The notes: generated by a model from the letters alone, not told the origin. A stretch of 64,000 bases of DNA from Methanobrevibacter boviskoreani JH1 (GCF_000320505.1 NZ_BAGX02000013.1:22965-86964); one strand, 5' to 3'; shown: positions 37,621-47,930, counted from the first letter of the stretch. Numbers and translations: made by a program.

Positions 37621-37860
37621 ATGTATCCCTTATTTAAGTTTTTACACTTGAAATAGATGTTTAAGATTAAATAAACTATAAACTATACATTATAACCTAT
37701 TTTACACTTGAAACATATGTTTAACATTAAACAAAAAATACTTCATATGTTATAACTAATTTTACACTTGAAACATATGTATAAAACAAAATAAAATATA
37801 CACCATACTTTATAACTAGTTTTACACTTGAAATACATGTTTAATATTAAATAAAGCATA
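37621..37860 (+). other. putative chromosomal replication origin: four 60-bp repeats with mini-ORB boxes
   Basis: Four degenerate direct repeats have a period of exactly 60 bp. Each contains TTTACACTTGAAA, at 37641, 37701, 37761 and 37821. All four boxes are perfect and are followed by a palindrome close to AAACATATGTTT. I recall this same 13-mer as the box bound by Methanothermobacter Orc1/Cdc6. To the right lies an extremely AT-rich tract (37861-38236) suited to unwinding. A partial fifth unit may precede at about 37597-37620. No orc1/cdc6 gene lies in the window. Confidence 0.75.
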
Positions 37861-38236
37861 TTTTAACAAATAAAACTATTTTTAAATAAAATTAATTTAT
37901 TAAATTAAAAATATATATCAATATAAAATTTATAGATAAAATAAGAATACTATTATTTTTAAAATAACTAAAGGCTTGTTTTAATTTAATATAAAAACAG
38001 ATTATATTTTAAAATAGATCCAAATTAAGGATTTTATTAAAACTATAACACTTCTTTTAAGAAATTCCAAAATAAAAAAATAGACCTTAGAAATAGGAAT
38101 TTTATAAAATAAAAAATAATGAAAAATAGATATTAATTAATGATAACTATTAGAATTAGTTGTAAAGATAATTAGAATAAAAAAAGACTTTAATTAAATA
38201 ATTAAAGATTATACTTATTTAAAATAAAATAAGTAT

Positions 38237-38422
38237 TTAAATTAATCTTTGACCAGTTACTGATTTTTTGTTTTGCCAGTTGTAACTTCTCATTTTTTTA
38301 GATTTACCAAATCCACAAGAAGAACAGACTTTTTTACGTAAGTGGTAGGTATTTCTTCCACATCTTCTGCATCTTATATGGGTTTTTTTATTCTTTTTAC
38401 CCATTGTAGGTGTTCCTTTCAC
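38237..38422 (-). CDS. rpl37e: 50S ribosomal protein L37e
   Basis: This zinc-ribbon protein of the archaeal large ribosomal subunit has 61 residues. The conserved [17 protein letters not shown] start and the zinc ligands CRRC (18-21) and CSSC (33-36) are present. The basic tail MRSYNWQ is typical. It starts with GTG, supported by AGGAGG eight bases upstream. It follows the Sm-like protein gene by about 110 bp, an arrangement conserved across archaea, so the two form one operon linking translation and RNA binding. Confidence 0.95.
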   Translation of the reverse strand: MKGTPTMGKKNKKTHIRCRRCGRNTYHLRKKVCSSCGFGKSKKMRSYNWQNKKSVTGQRLI

Positions 38423-38534
38423 TGTTAATTCCTCCTAAATTGTTAAAATAAATTGAATATAATGAAAAAATGTAATATTATATAGCTATCGCTAATATAA
38501 TATTATTTTACACATAGATAGTAATATATTTCGC

Positions 38535-39187
<653 letters not shown>

Positions 39188-39664
39188 ATGTTAAAAAAAA
39201 GATATTATTTGAAGAAAAAAAGAATCAAAGAAATTAAACAAGAATTAGGAGAATATGGTTCTTTAATAAATAATAAATCTAGTGTTGAAGTTTTAGAAAC
39301 CGATGAATATAATTATATCTTAGTTAATAGTGAACCATACATAATCATGATTGATGATAAACCTTATCCAACATTAAAAGCAATTTTAGCTAATGAAGAT
39401 CTTGAAAACAAAACAGTTGTAGTGGATATGGGTGCTGTAAGATTTGTAACTAATGGTGCAGATATTATGAGTCCGGGTATTGTTGAGGCCGATGATGATA
39501 TAGTTCCTGGAGATGTTGTTGTAATTGTTGACGTCAATAACCATAAACCACTTGCAATTGGTGAAAGTTTAATAAGTGGACCAGAAATGGTTGAATCTTC
39601 AAAAGGAAAGGCAATTAAATCATTGCATTTTGTTGGTGATGATATTTGGAATTTAGAGATCTAA
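39188..39664 (+). CDS. PUA-domain RNA-binding protein
   Basis: This 158-residue archaeal protein has an N-terminal pre-PUA domain (about 1-75) and a PUA domain (about 77-152: VVVDMGAVRFVTNGADIMSPGIVEADDDIVPGD), the arrangement found in MCT-1-like translation proteins. It probably binds tRNA, rRNA or the ribosome. The frame starts with a basic segment (LKKRYYLKKKRIKEI). AGGTG about ten bases upstream is a slightly distant ribosome site. It is followed by arfB 67 bp later, probably in the same transcript. Confidence 0.85.
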   Translation: MLKKRYYLKKKRIKEIKQELGEYGSLINNKSSVEVLETDEYNYILVNSEPYIIMIDDKPYPTLKAILANEDLENKTVVVDMGAVRFVTNGADIMSPGIVEADDDIVPGDVVVIVDVNNHKPLAIGESLISGPEMVESSKGKAIKSLHFVGDDIWNLEI

Positions 39665-39731
39665 ATTTCAAATCATCTAAATTTAAATTAAGATATAAAA
39701 CAAGTAAAGGTATGTAATAAAAGGTTAGATT

Positions 39732-40424
39732 ATGGTGGAATTAAGATATAATGCAGGTAATGTACGTGATAAGAACATACATAAAATTGGTATTATTGCC
39801 TTAGGCTCACATCTTGAAAATCATGGACCTGCACTACCAATAGATACAGATGCAAAGATAGCATCCTATGTCGCATTCAATTCATCACTTCTAAGTGGAG
39901 CTAAATTTTTAGGTGTTATATATCCTTCTTATGAATTAGATGAGATAGATCATGGCGAACATAATACTCTTGAAGAACTTACAGTTAATATAAGGGATAT
40001 ATTAAATGAAGCTAAAAAATATCTTCACATTGAAAAGGTTATTATTGTAAATGGCCATGGAGGAAACACTCCAGTTATAGAAAATTTAGAATATATTGAA
40101 AATCAAACCGGATTGGATATTATATTTAACAATAAACTTATTGAAACTGAAGGACCTCATGGTGGAAGCGGTGAACTTTCAATGGGTAAAATATTAAATA
40201 TCCTTGATGATAATCAAGTTAAAAATCAGGGAAATTTAGAGCTTTACAGTGAAATTGGATTATATGCATTTAAAGAGGCTCGTCAAAATGATCCTGGCAT
40301 TGATGCAGGAGCAAAAGATGTGGAGGAAAATGGAGTTTATCTTGATGAGGATTATGGAAAAGAACTTTTATCCCTTGCAATCAATTCTGTTTTATTGGAC
40401 ACTGAAAAACTCTTAGATTACTAA
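39732..40424 (+). CDS. arfB: FAPy deformylase of riboflavin / F420 synthesis (creatininase family)
   Basis: This is a metal-dependent amidohydrolase of the creatininase fold, 230 residues, matching the archaeal ArfB type. It removes the formyl group from the product of GTP cyclohydrolase III, an early step towards riboflavin, FAD and coenzyme F420. Metal ligands are in LGSHLENHGPALPIDTD (about 24-40), VNGHGGN, and the Glu of HGGSGELSMG. The ribosome site AGGTTA precedes the ATG. The call rests on recognition of these motifs and length. A different creatininase-family amidase is possible. Confidence 0.8.
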   Translation: MVELRYNAGNVRDKNIHKIGIIALGSHLENHGPALPIDTDAKIASYVAFNSSLLSGAKFLGVIYPSYELDEIDHGEHNTLEELTVNIRDILNEAKKYLHIEKVIIVNGHGGNTPVIENLEYIENQTGLDIIFNNKLIETEGPHGGSGELSMGKILNILDDNQVKNQGNLELYSEIGLYAFKEARQNDPGIDAGAKDVEENGVYLDEDYGKELLSLAINSVLLDTEKLLDY

Positions 40425-40893
40425 GATTTTTCATTTTTTAATAAATTAAATACTATTTTCTTAAAATTCTATTTACCAATATATCAAAAAAGATATAAAT
40501 TAAATATGCTAATTTTATATAACTAATTAAAATCCCTATTACTCCTTAGATTAAAAAAAATATAATAAAAATACTATTTTAATAATTTAGATTTAGATTA
40601 AAAAGGAAAAATAAATTAAAAAAACTATTTTTATATTAATAAAATTATTATTATAGAAATAAGCCAGAAATAGGAATAGGTATTTAAAACAAAGAATAAT
40701 TAATTAAAATCATTTAAAAATTTTACAATGAATAAAATGACTTGTTATTATAATAATTTTAAATGAAATACTTAATCTATTAAAATAGTTTTATAATGTA
40801 TATAATATGGAAAACATAAAATCAATTAAAAATTAAAAAAACTAAAAAAAAGAGCATTGTAAAAAAAAAGAATTGGAAAAAGTTATAAGACAT
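40425..40893. other. gap between convergent genes, nothing recognised
   Basis: These 469 bp are AT-rich with no ORF, repeat or strong hairpin seen. T and A runs near both ends probably terminate the flanking genes. Confidence 0.4.
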
Positions 40894-41343
40894 TTACATT
40901 GCAATTAAAATATAAATTGTTAGAATAATAAATATTATTAGAACTGCAACTAAAACACTCATAATTTCTCTTTCATATCTAGTAATAAAATCTTGTTTAG
41001 GTTCTAAATCATTAGAGTAATAATTAGAATTATCAATATCAAATTTATTATTTAATAAATCATTATTAACTTTTTTATTCCCCTCTTTCTTCTGATTATT
41101 AATATTATTAACATTAATATTACTACTACTTTTTTCAATAGAAGGTTCGTGATTGGATATAGGTTTATTAACTTTTTTATCTTCAGTTTTTATTTCATTA
41201 TCAGCTTCTTCTTTATTTAACTGTCTTAAAACCTTTTGATATCTATTAAAAAGCTCTTTATATTTCTCGTCAGATATATAACCTGCATCATGATCTTCTT
41301 CTAAAGACTTTATCATATTCTCTATATCTTTCTTTTCTGGAAT
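40894..41343 (-). CDS. C-terminally anchored protein with SHOCT-like start; probable ATT start codon
   Basis: This is a small unknown protein. Residues near the start (SLEEDHDAGYISDEKYKELFNRYQKV) resemble short helical SHOCT-type oligomerisation motifs. A Lys/Asn/Ser-rich linker and a single C-terminal transmembrane helix follow. The first ATG (41316) has no ribosome site. Nine codons upstream, ATT at 41343 lies five bases after a strong GGAGGTGT, and reading from there adds PEKKDIEN. An ATT start is therefore likely. It lies 23 bp after the Ser/Asn-rich gene, so the two form an operon. Confidence 0.6.
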   Translation of the reverse strand: MPEKKDIENMIKSLEEDHDAGYISDEKYKELFNRYQKVLRQLNKEEADNEIKTEDKKVNKPISNHEPSIEKSSSNINVNNINNQKKEGNKKVNNDLLNNKFDIDNSNYYSNDLEPKQDFITRYEREIMSVLVAVLIIFIILTIYILIAM

Positions 41344-41366
41344 AATTACACCTCCTAAATTAATTA

Positions 41367-41780
41367 TTAATTACCTTTACCATTAGAACTAGATGATCCT
41401 GAGTCAGAATCGCCTGAACTACTTCCTCCAGAATCACTACCTCCATTATTCTGTCCACCATCAGAACTATGACCATTATTATTGTTATTGTTATTGTTAT
41501 TATTATCACTGTCACTGCTACTAGATGAAGATGAATCCTGTTGACTAGAGCTAGTTGAAGATTCGGAAACTTGCTGGGTATCCTGACTAGGTTGATTGGA
41601 AATAGTATCAGTTAAAGACGTATTATTCTCATCTGAAGTATTATTCAATAAAGTAGTATTATTGTCATTGGTTAAATTTAAATTTATAGGACCTGATGCC
41701 ATACCTGCAACACTACCTATTAAACAACCGATAATTGCCACTATTAAAAATACCAATATAACTGCTTTTTTATCAGCCAT
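41367..41780 (-). CDS. membrane-anchored Ser/Asn/Gly-rich low-complexity protein
   Basis: This 137-residue protein has one N-terminal hydrophobic helix (about 7-28, with a Cys at 19 that might be a lipid or disulfide site). It is followed by about 105 residues of Asn, Ser, Asp and Gly, including runs of seven Ser and ten Asn. The outside part would be flexible and possibly glycosylated. No family is recognised. An AGAGGTAT site supports the start. The run of ten Asn codons (AAT/AAC) is a potential slippage tract. It is co-transcribed with the gene that follows. Confidence 0.6.
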   Translation of the reverse strand: MADKKAVILVFLIVAIIGCLIGSVAGMASGPINLNLTNDNNTTLLNNTSDENNTSLTDTISNQPSQDTQQVSESSTSSSQQDSSSSSSSDSDNNNNNNNNNNGHSSDGGQNNGGSDSGGSSSGDSDSGSSSSNGKGN

Positions 41781-41988
41781 AATATACCTCTAATATAATT
41801 TTATATTAGAATAAATTTAATTTTGCCTAAAAAATAGTCTAATTAAATTTATTTCCTAATATTTTTTAATATTTAATTAAATCAAAGTTAATTAAATATT
41901 TTTATTATAAAATATATAAACATATCTGTAAATAATATAGATAAAACCAATTATTTAACTTTAACTATAAAAATTTTAAATGATATTT

Positions 41989-42585
41989 ATGAAAACAATT
42001 AAAAAACCTGTAGAAGCCCAAATAAATATTAAAAAGTCAAATTTTATAGCAAGGCTGTATCCTGCAAAAGATAAAAAAGAAGTTAAAAAAATTATTGAAG
42101 AGGTTTCCACCAGATATTCAGATGCAACCCATAACTGCACAGCATATATAGTAAGTGATTCACAGGGTTATGATGATAATGGAGAACCTAGCGGTACTGC
42201 AGGTAAACCAATGATGAATGTCCTTATAAAAAATGATCTAAGCAATATTGTTGCGATAGTTACAAGATATTTTGGAGGTATCAAATTAGGTGCCGGAGGT
42301 TTAGTTAGAGCATACTCACATTCAATTTTAAAAGCGATTGAGGAAGCTGAAATTGTTAATATGGAACTTTTTAATATCTATGAAGCTATATTCGATTATA
42401 AAAATATTAAAGAAGTTGACTCCGAGTTGAGAAAATATAATCTGAAGGTAATTAAAAAAGACTATAATGTACAGGTCACCTATTTAATTGCATCTAATCA
42501 AATAGATATTATAAGTAATATTGAAGAGAAATTCCAATCCGATGTAAAAATAGATTTAATAAAAAAAGACTATTTGGAAATATAA
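41989..42585 (+). CDS. YigZ / IMPACT (UPF0029) family protein
   Basis: This 198-residue protein has the IMPACT N-terminal fold (about 1-115: KKSNFIARLYP, ATHNCTAYIV, DDNGEPSGTAGKPM, RYFGGIKLGAGGLVRAY), followed by a ferredoxin-like C-terminal domain. In other organisms the family affects translation control or acts as a regulator; the archaeal role is unknown. Two in-frame ATGs exist, at 41980 and 41989. The second is preferred because the protein then begins MKTIKKPVEA and a TATA-like box (TATAAAAAT near 41966) is placed for a leaderless start there. Confidence 0.85.
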   Translation: MKTIKKPVEAQINIKKSNFIARLYPAKDKKEVKKIIEEVSTRYSDATHNCTAYIVSDSQGYDDNGEPSGTAGKPMMNVLIKNDLSNIVAIVTRYFGGIKLGAGGLVRAYSHSILKAIEEAEIVNMELFNIYEAIFDYKNIKEVDSELRKYNLKVIKKDYNVQVTYLIASNQIDIISNIEEKFQSDVKIDLIKKDYLEI

Positions 42586-43217
42586 ATCATTTTTAAATAA
42601 TAATACTAAAACTAACAAAAAACTATTTAAAACCATTTTATGGATATTTATTTGGTAGGAACCTCATATATTAAAAAAAGCACACAATAGTTAATATTAA
42701 ATATAAAGAACAGATTCTATTTAAAAAATCCTTTAGGAAATATATAATAAATAATAATTAATTAGGTATTTTTAAATAATAATCCTTAAATGATAAAGCA
42801 ATAAATTTAACTAATTAAAGCTTATAATATGTTAAATACCTAAAACTTGCTTTTACGATGACTCTATTTATTTAGTTATATCATCAAGCTAAGATTTAAA
42901 TAAAAACAAATCACAAACAATAGATTATTTATGATTTATTGAATTACATTCAAGAGATATTATTAAATAAAAGTCCAATTAGATAATTAATATTTCATTA
43001 AATATAATCCAAGAATTTATTTTCATTAGATATGTCCTTTATAGATAATATCTACCAATACAACTAAAAATACGGATCTTTACTGAAAGTATTTTTCTAA
43101 GTAAATTTAATTTGTTTGGGCAATTGCAATTATTATATATAATGTTTAATAATTATAAATTTATCCTAATTTTTAGATAAAATAATCAGTTTAAAAAACC
43201 AAATAAAAAATTAATAA
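42586..43217. other. 632-bp gap between convergent genes, nothing recognised
   Basis: This AT-rich DNA has no ORF over about 30 codons and no strong inverted or direct repeat seen by eye. Confidence 0.4.
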
Positions 43218-46200
43218 TTAAAAAGTTAAAGTACCTGTAATCTTAATTACTTTTCTTTTTGATTGATTTTTCTTATTTTTCTTGTTTTTGTCCTTACTGG
43301 TATTATTATCTTGTTCGGATTTATTAACATTACTATAGTCTTTTTTGATATTTTTAGATTTATAATTATTGGAATTCTGACTATTATTTGGTTTAGGGTT
43401 TTTATTTGCATTTGAAGAATCCTTTAAATTATTGGAAATCTTTGATTTATGTTTTTTATTAGCTGAGTGTTTATCATTATTCTTACTCTTCTTATGATTA
43501 TTTTTGGAATTCTTAGAATGTGCTTTATTGTTTCTATTTTTATTGTCTTTAGGATCCTTAGAATGGGATTTATTCCTACTCTTAGTTTTACCATTATCCT
43601 TAGATTTCTTAGAATGTATTTTATTATTTTTAGATTTTTTGGAATGTGTTTCATCATCATTTTTAGTTTTATTAATATCCTTTGACTTTTTTAAATTTGG
43701 ATTATCCTTGGATTTATTATTTTTAGATTTTTTGTGGTGTTTCTTTTTGGACTTATTTTTATTATGATGTTTTTTAGATTTAGCCTCTTCAATGTGAGGA
43801 TTTTCAATCTGTTTAATTAGATATTCAGTCTGTTTCACTAACTTTTTATCGTCAAATGACTGGGAAATTCTTTTAACTGCATCCAAATTCTTAATATAAT
43901 TGTCTAACCATGAGAAGATATCTCCAGGATAAGTATGTATTTGGTAATTTTTATATAATGTTTTTGAGATATTAATAGGATCCTCGCCTTTTAATCTTTC
44001 ATTAATTATTAAATAGGAAATTCCTCTTTGAAGACAATCACAGAAAGGTTTATCTAAACAATCACATCTTAAAAAATCGGATTGAAGTCTAATTAAGGCA
44101 TCCTGAAATTTGGTATCTAACTTATTTAATGTATCACCGGAGGATATTATATCCAATGTAGACTCTGCAAATAACCTTGAGGAAACATTAATCTTTAACT
44201 TATTAGCAATTTGATTCTGTAATACTGGAGACAGATAGGCACTATCGAATAATTCCAAATCCATCGCAATAGTTTTAACCTTAAGCTGATTTAACTCCTT
44301 TTTATCAATGATTTTAAAAATTTTATTTGTCTTTTCCTTATCATTATTAATTGATTTATTAATAATATCCTTAAAGAACCTGCTATTTGGATTAAGAATT
44401 TTCTCAATATTATTCTTAATATAAGTTGATTCTTTAAAGTAATTAATATTGAATATAGATTCCTTAATCTTTTCTGCATTGTTTATAGATAAAAAGCTCA
44501 TTGTGACAGCTTTTCCATATTTGGTAACCTTTAAAAGACCTTTTTCATAACTTACTAATCCTTTATCAATCAATTCCCTAGTAATAAATGTAGGATCTGA
44601 GGGAACATCTATATCCTTATAAAAATCATCTAAATCTTTTTTAGTTTCAATAGCAGTGGATGAGATATCGGCCAGAATTTGTTCCTTAAGTTCATCCTCC
44701 TCATAAACAATTTCAACATCCTCATTATCACTTTCCAATAGGTTTAACGCCACTGCCTCTTCGGTATTATTGTCAAAGTTTTTACCAATTTCGGGGAGTA
44801 AATACACCACACCACGGTCATGATATGATGGACGTCCAGCCCTTCCAAGCATTTGGGAAAACTCGTTTGGAGATATCCACTTATTACCCATCATCAACGT
44901 ATCGAAAATTACCTGGCTTGCAGGAAAATCCACACCTGCAGCAAGAGCAGCAGTTGTAACCACTGCCTCCAATTTACCCTTATCGAAATCCTTTTCTATC
45001 CTTTCCTTCTTATAATAGGATAATCCCGCATGGTAAGCAGCAGCTTTAATTCTTTTATCTGTTAAATACTTGGCAATTTGAGTCGTTTTACGTCTAGAAT
45101 TAGTGAATATGATAGTTTGACCTTTATATCCTTTTTTAGAAACTTTATGATTTTCGGATATAATAAGTCTCCTCATAATATCCCTTTTTTCAGATTCATT
45201 TCTAACAAAACTTAAATGTCTTAAAAGTGGAACCGGCCTATTGCTATATTGTACAAGATTCATGTGAAATTTACTTGCCAAGTATTCTGGATTTTTAACT
45301 GTTGCAGATAATCCTATAAGCTGTGCATTAGGATATAAATAGGTAATCCTTTTTATTAATCCATTTAAACGGGTACCCCTGTCCTCATCATCAATCATAT
45401 GGATTTCATCAATTAAAATCACTCCAAGATTATTTAGTTCATCAGTTTTTCCACTTCTAATCATATAATCCAATGCTTCATAGGTTCCCACAATTATATC
45501 AGAATCTGCAATACTTTTATCTGGAAGTCTTAATTCTCCTTTGGCTTTTACCCTATTTCTACCTACTTTAATAGAAACTTTTAAACCCAAAGGTTCGTAT
45601 TTTTTCTTAAAATCCCTGTATTTCTGATTTGCAAGAGCAACTAAAGGAGTTAAAAATATAAATTTTTTATCATTAAGAGCTTGTGGTATACCAGCAATTT
45701 CCCCAATCAAGGTTTTTCCACTACCAGTAGCGGAAACTGCTAAAATATTTTCACCCTTTAAAAGACCTTCCTTTATTGATAAAATTTGAACAGGAAGAAG
45801 CTTAGTATTTCCATTATCTATTAAGATATCCTTAAATTCCTTAGGTATCTTAAGCCTACTCATTGCAATTTCTGGAATTTTTCTTGAATTATCTACTTTA
45901 ACCTTATCATATAATGTTAAATCGGGATGACTCAAAGGATCAAATTTAGGAGATAACATTGAAATAACAGTTTCCAAATCATTGGTTTTTTCAAGGATTT
46001 TTTTGAAGTTTCTAAATACCTTTTTATCATATCCTCTAAGTTTAAGTTCCCTTTTAATTGTATCCTCAGCGCAGTCCTTACATATATACTGGTTATGATA
46101 TTTATACGAACAATCTGAGTTAATAATAGTAATATAATTTTCCAATGTACAATAATCACATATTCTTGTAAATCTATAGTTTATATTAATTGAATCTAAA

Positions 46201-46478
46201 AAATCCTCCATTTCCCCATCATGATTTGCCAATAATACAATTTGTTTTCTCAAGATTCTAATTGCTTCCTGTGGAGGATAGAATTTTTCAAATAATGTTG
46301 AATTATCATTAATATTCATGTTAATTATGAACCTACTAATACTGAGTTTTCCATTTTCATCTTTTTTTAATTTAAAAGTTCCTATAAAGTGAGGAGTCCT
46401 TTTTGAGTTTAAAGCTCCTTTAATAGGTCCAATAGGATACATTTCCCACAATTTTTTACTTTTTCTTAAAATTATCAT
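43218..46478 (-). CDS. Ski2-like DEAD/DEAH helicase with N-terminal zinc finger and lysine-rich tail
   Basis: This 1086-residue superfamily-2 helicase is probably an RNA helicase. The N-terminal domain (about 1-230) contains a zinc-finger pattern, Cys107-x2-Cys110 and Cys133-x2-Cys136. The core has Walker A ATGSGKT at 250-256, DEIH at 357-360, SAT at 391-393 and QMLGRAGRP at 542-550. A helical C-terminal part holds a second cysteine group (CDCLDKPFCDC). From about 896 on, roughly 190 residues are Lys/Asn/Ser/His-rich with imperfect KKSKNN and HSK repeats. Zinc finger plus Ski2 core recalls archaeal ASH-Ski2 helicases that work with RNase J; this is inference. No ribosome site is seen before the ATG. 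Confidence 0.85.
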   Translation of the reverse strand: MIILRKSKKLWEMYPIGPIKGALNSKRTPHFIGTFKLKKDENGKLSISRFIINMNINDNSTLFEKFYPPQEAIRILRKQIVLLANHDGEMEDFLDSININYRFTRICDYCTLENYITIINSDCSYKYHNQYICKDCAEDTIKRELKLRGYDKKVFRNFKKILEKTNDLETVISMLSPKFDPLSHPDLTLYDKVKVDNSRKIPEIAMSRLKIPKEFKDILIDNGNTKLLPVQILSIKEGLLKGENILAVSATGSGKTLIGEIAGIPQALNDKKFIFLTPLVALANQKYRDFKKKYEPLGLKVSIKVGRNRVKAKGELRLPDKSIADSDIIVGTYEALDYMIRSGKTDELNNLGVILIDEIHMIDDEDRGTRLNGLIKRITYLYPNAQLIGLSATVKNPEYLASKFHMNLVQYSNRPVPLLRHLSFVRNESEKRDIMRRLIISENHKVSKKGYKGQTIIFTNSRRKTTQIAKYLTDKRIKAAAYHAGLSYYKKERIEKDFDKGKLEAVVTTAALAAGVDFPASQVIFDTLMMGNKWISPNEFSQMLGRAGRPSYHDRGVVYLLPEIGKNFDNNTEEAVALNLLESDNEDVEIVYEEDELKEQILADISSTAIETKKDLDDFYKDIDVPSDPTFITRELIDKGLVSYEKGLLKVTKYGKAVTMSFLSINNAEKIKESIFNINYFKESTYIKNNIEKILNPNSRFFKDIINKSINNDKEKTNKIFKIIDKKELNQLKVKTIAMDLELFDSAYLSPVLQNQIANKLKINVSSRLFAESTLDIISSGDTLNKLDTKFQDALIRLQSDFLRCDCLDKPFCDCLQRGISYLIINERLKGEDPINISKTLYKNYQIHTYPGDIFSWLDNYIKNLDAVKRISQSFDDKKLVKQTEYLIKQIENPHIEEAKSKKHHNKNKSKKKHHKKSKNNKSKDNPNLKKSKDINKTKNDDETHSKKSKNNKIHSKKSKDNGKTKSRNKSHSKDPKDNKNRNNKAHSKNSKNNHKKSKNNDKHSANKKHKSKISNNLKDSSNANKNPKPNNSQNSNNYKSKNIKKDYSNVNKSEQDNNTSKDKNKKNKKNQSKRKVIKITGTLTF

Positions 46479-46741
46479 TAATTTAATTTTTATACTCTTT
46501 TTGTTTATAAAATTTAGTATATTGATAAAAATTAAAAATAAAAATAGAAGTATTGCATATTAAAAAGTTAAAAACAAGAATAATTTTATACATAAAATAA
46601 AAATAAATAGATTAGAATATAAAACGATTTAAGATAAGGTTAGACTAATCTATAAGAAACTGGAAATTGAAAACACAATAACCATTAATAGATTCAAAAT
46701 AATAAGATAGTTGAAAACTAAATAAAGACTTATGATTTAAA

Positions 46742-47680
46742 TTAAATTAAATCGGCATTTAATAAGTCCTTATATGCACTTAAAGCTGCAACTGCGCCTT
46801 CACCTGAAGCAACAATCCACTGCCTAACACCACCGGTTACATCACCTGCAGCATAAACTCTATCAATATTAGTTTTCTGCTCTTTATCGGTTATGATGTT
46901 TCCCTCACTATCTACATCTACATTTAAAGACAAAGCCAGTTCATTTAAAGCAATGTCACCAATTGATATAAATATCCCATTAACATCAATCTCGGATTCA
47001 GTGCCATCCTTATTTAAAAGTTTTATATGGCTTACCAATGGATCCCCCAATATTTCTTCAACGGTAGTATTCCATATAATATTAATATCCTCTTCTTTCA
47101 GCTTATCCTCAAGAATCTTCTCACACCTTAAAGCATCACGCCTATGAATCAATGTAACATTACATCCAAGATCATTTAAATACAGGGCATTAGTTACCGC
47201 AGTATTTCCTCCTCCAACAATGGCTATATCCTTACCTTTAAAGAACATCCCATCACAAGTGGCGCAATATGAAACACCACGTCCAAGATGTTCATTTTCA
47301 CCTTTAACATTAAGTTGTTTATGTTTGGAACCTGTTGTTAATATTAAAGCCTTTGAAAGATATTCCTCTTTTGATGTTTTTACAATGAAGTTATTATTGT
47401 CATCCTTACCAACTGAGTTAACCCCTTCCATATCATGTATTTCCACATATTGTTTTGCCTGTTTTTCGGTTCTTTCAATTATTTCTAATCCAGATTCATC
47501 CAGACAACCTGGAAAATTTTCAATTAAAGGTATTTCCCTTGCCTGACCACCGATTAAATCTTTATCAATAATTAATGTTTTTAAATTTTGCCTTCCAGAG
47601 TATATTCCTGCTGAAAGACCTGCAGGACCTCCACCAATAATAATCAAATCATACTCTTCCATCATATAACTTCCATGCAT
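46742..47680 (-). CDS. trxB: thioredoxin-disulfide reductase
   Basis: This FAD enzyme of 306-312 residues passes electrons from NAD(P)H or another donor to thioredoxin. The FAD motif GGGPAGLSAG is at 16-25, the redox pair Cys139-AT-Cys142 is in YCATCDG, the second dinucleotide motif is GGGNTA, and the C-terminal FAD motif is YAAGDVTGG. The frame starts with MHGSYMMEEYD; the ATG pair at 47665/47662 fits the family start better and follows a GGAAGT site. It appears monocistronic. Confidence 0.93.
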   Translation of the reverse strand: MHGSYMMEEYDLIIIGGGPAGLSAGIYSGRQNLKTLIIDKDLIGGQAREIPLIENFPGCLDESGLEIIERTEKQAKQYVEIHDMEGVNSVGKDDNNNFIVKTSKEEYLSKALILTTGSKHKQLNVKGENEHLGRGVSYCATCDGMFFKGKDIAIVGGGNTAVTNALYLNDLGCNVTLIHRRDALRCEKILEDKLKEEDINIIWNTTVEEILGDPLVSHIKLLNKDGTESEIDVNGIFISIGDIALNELALSLNVDVDSEGNIITDKEQKTNIDRVYAAGDVTGGVRQWIVASGEGAVAALSAYKDLLNADLI

Positions 47681-47930
47681 TTAAATAATCTCAAATTATA
47701 ACTCTATAATCTAATTTATTAATATAATTAAATTCAATTATTTTATAGATTATTGATTTTAATATATTAAATTATTTATTCAGATAGAATTATATAAATG
47801 AGGATTATCTGATAAATTTTAAAAACTTAAGAATTATAAATCATGAGAAAATTAGAGATTTTACTTTAAAAATATTTCAGTAACCAAAAAATAAGGGCAA
47901 ATAGACTAATTAAAAAAAGGAAAGGTAAAT

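Larger units (their letters stand above)
37533..38236. other. 704-bp gene-free region holding the putative origin
   Basis: No ORF lies here. From left to right it contains the tandem 13-mer, the four 60-bp units, and then about 375 bp of AT-rich DNA. The right part probably also carries the terminator of the leftward L37e/Sm operon. Confidence 0.6.

Noticed and set aside
37621..37860. The 60-bp repeat array as a CRISPR array
   Set aside because: Both halves of each unit resemble each other, the 'repeats' differ by several bases, the 'spacers' are not unique, and no cas gene is in the window.
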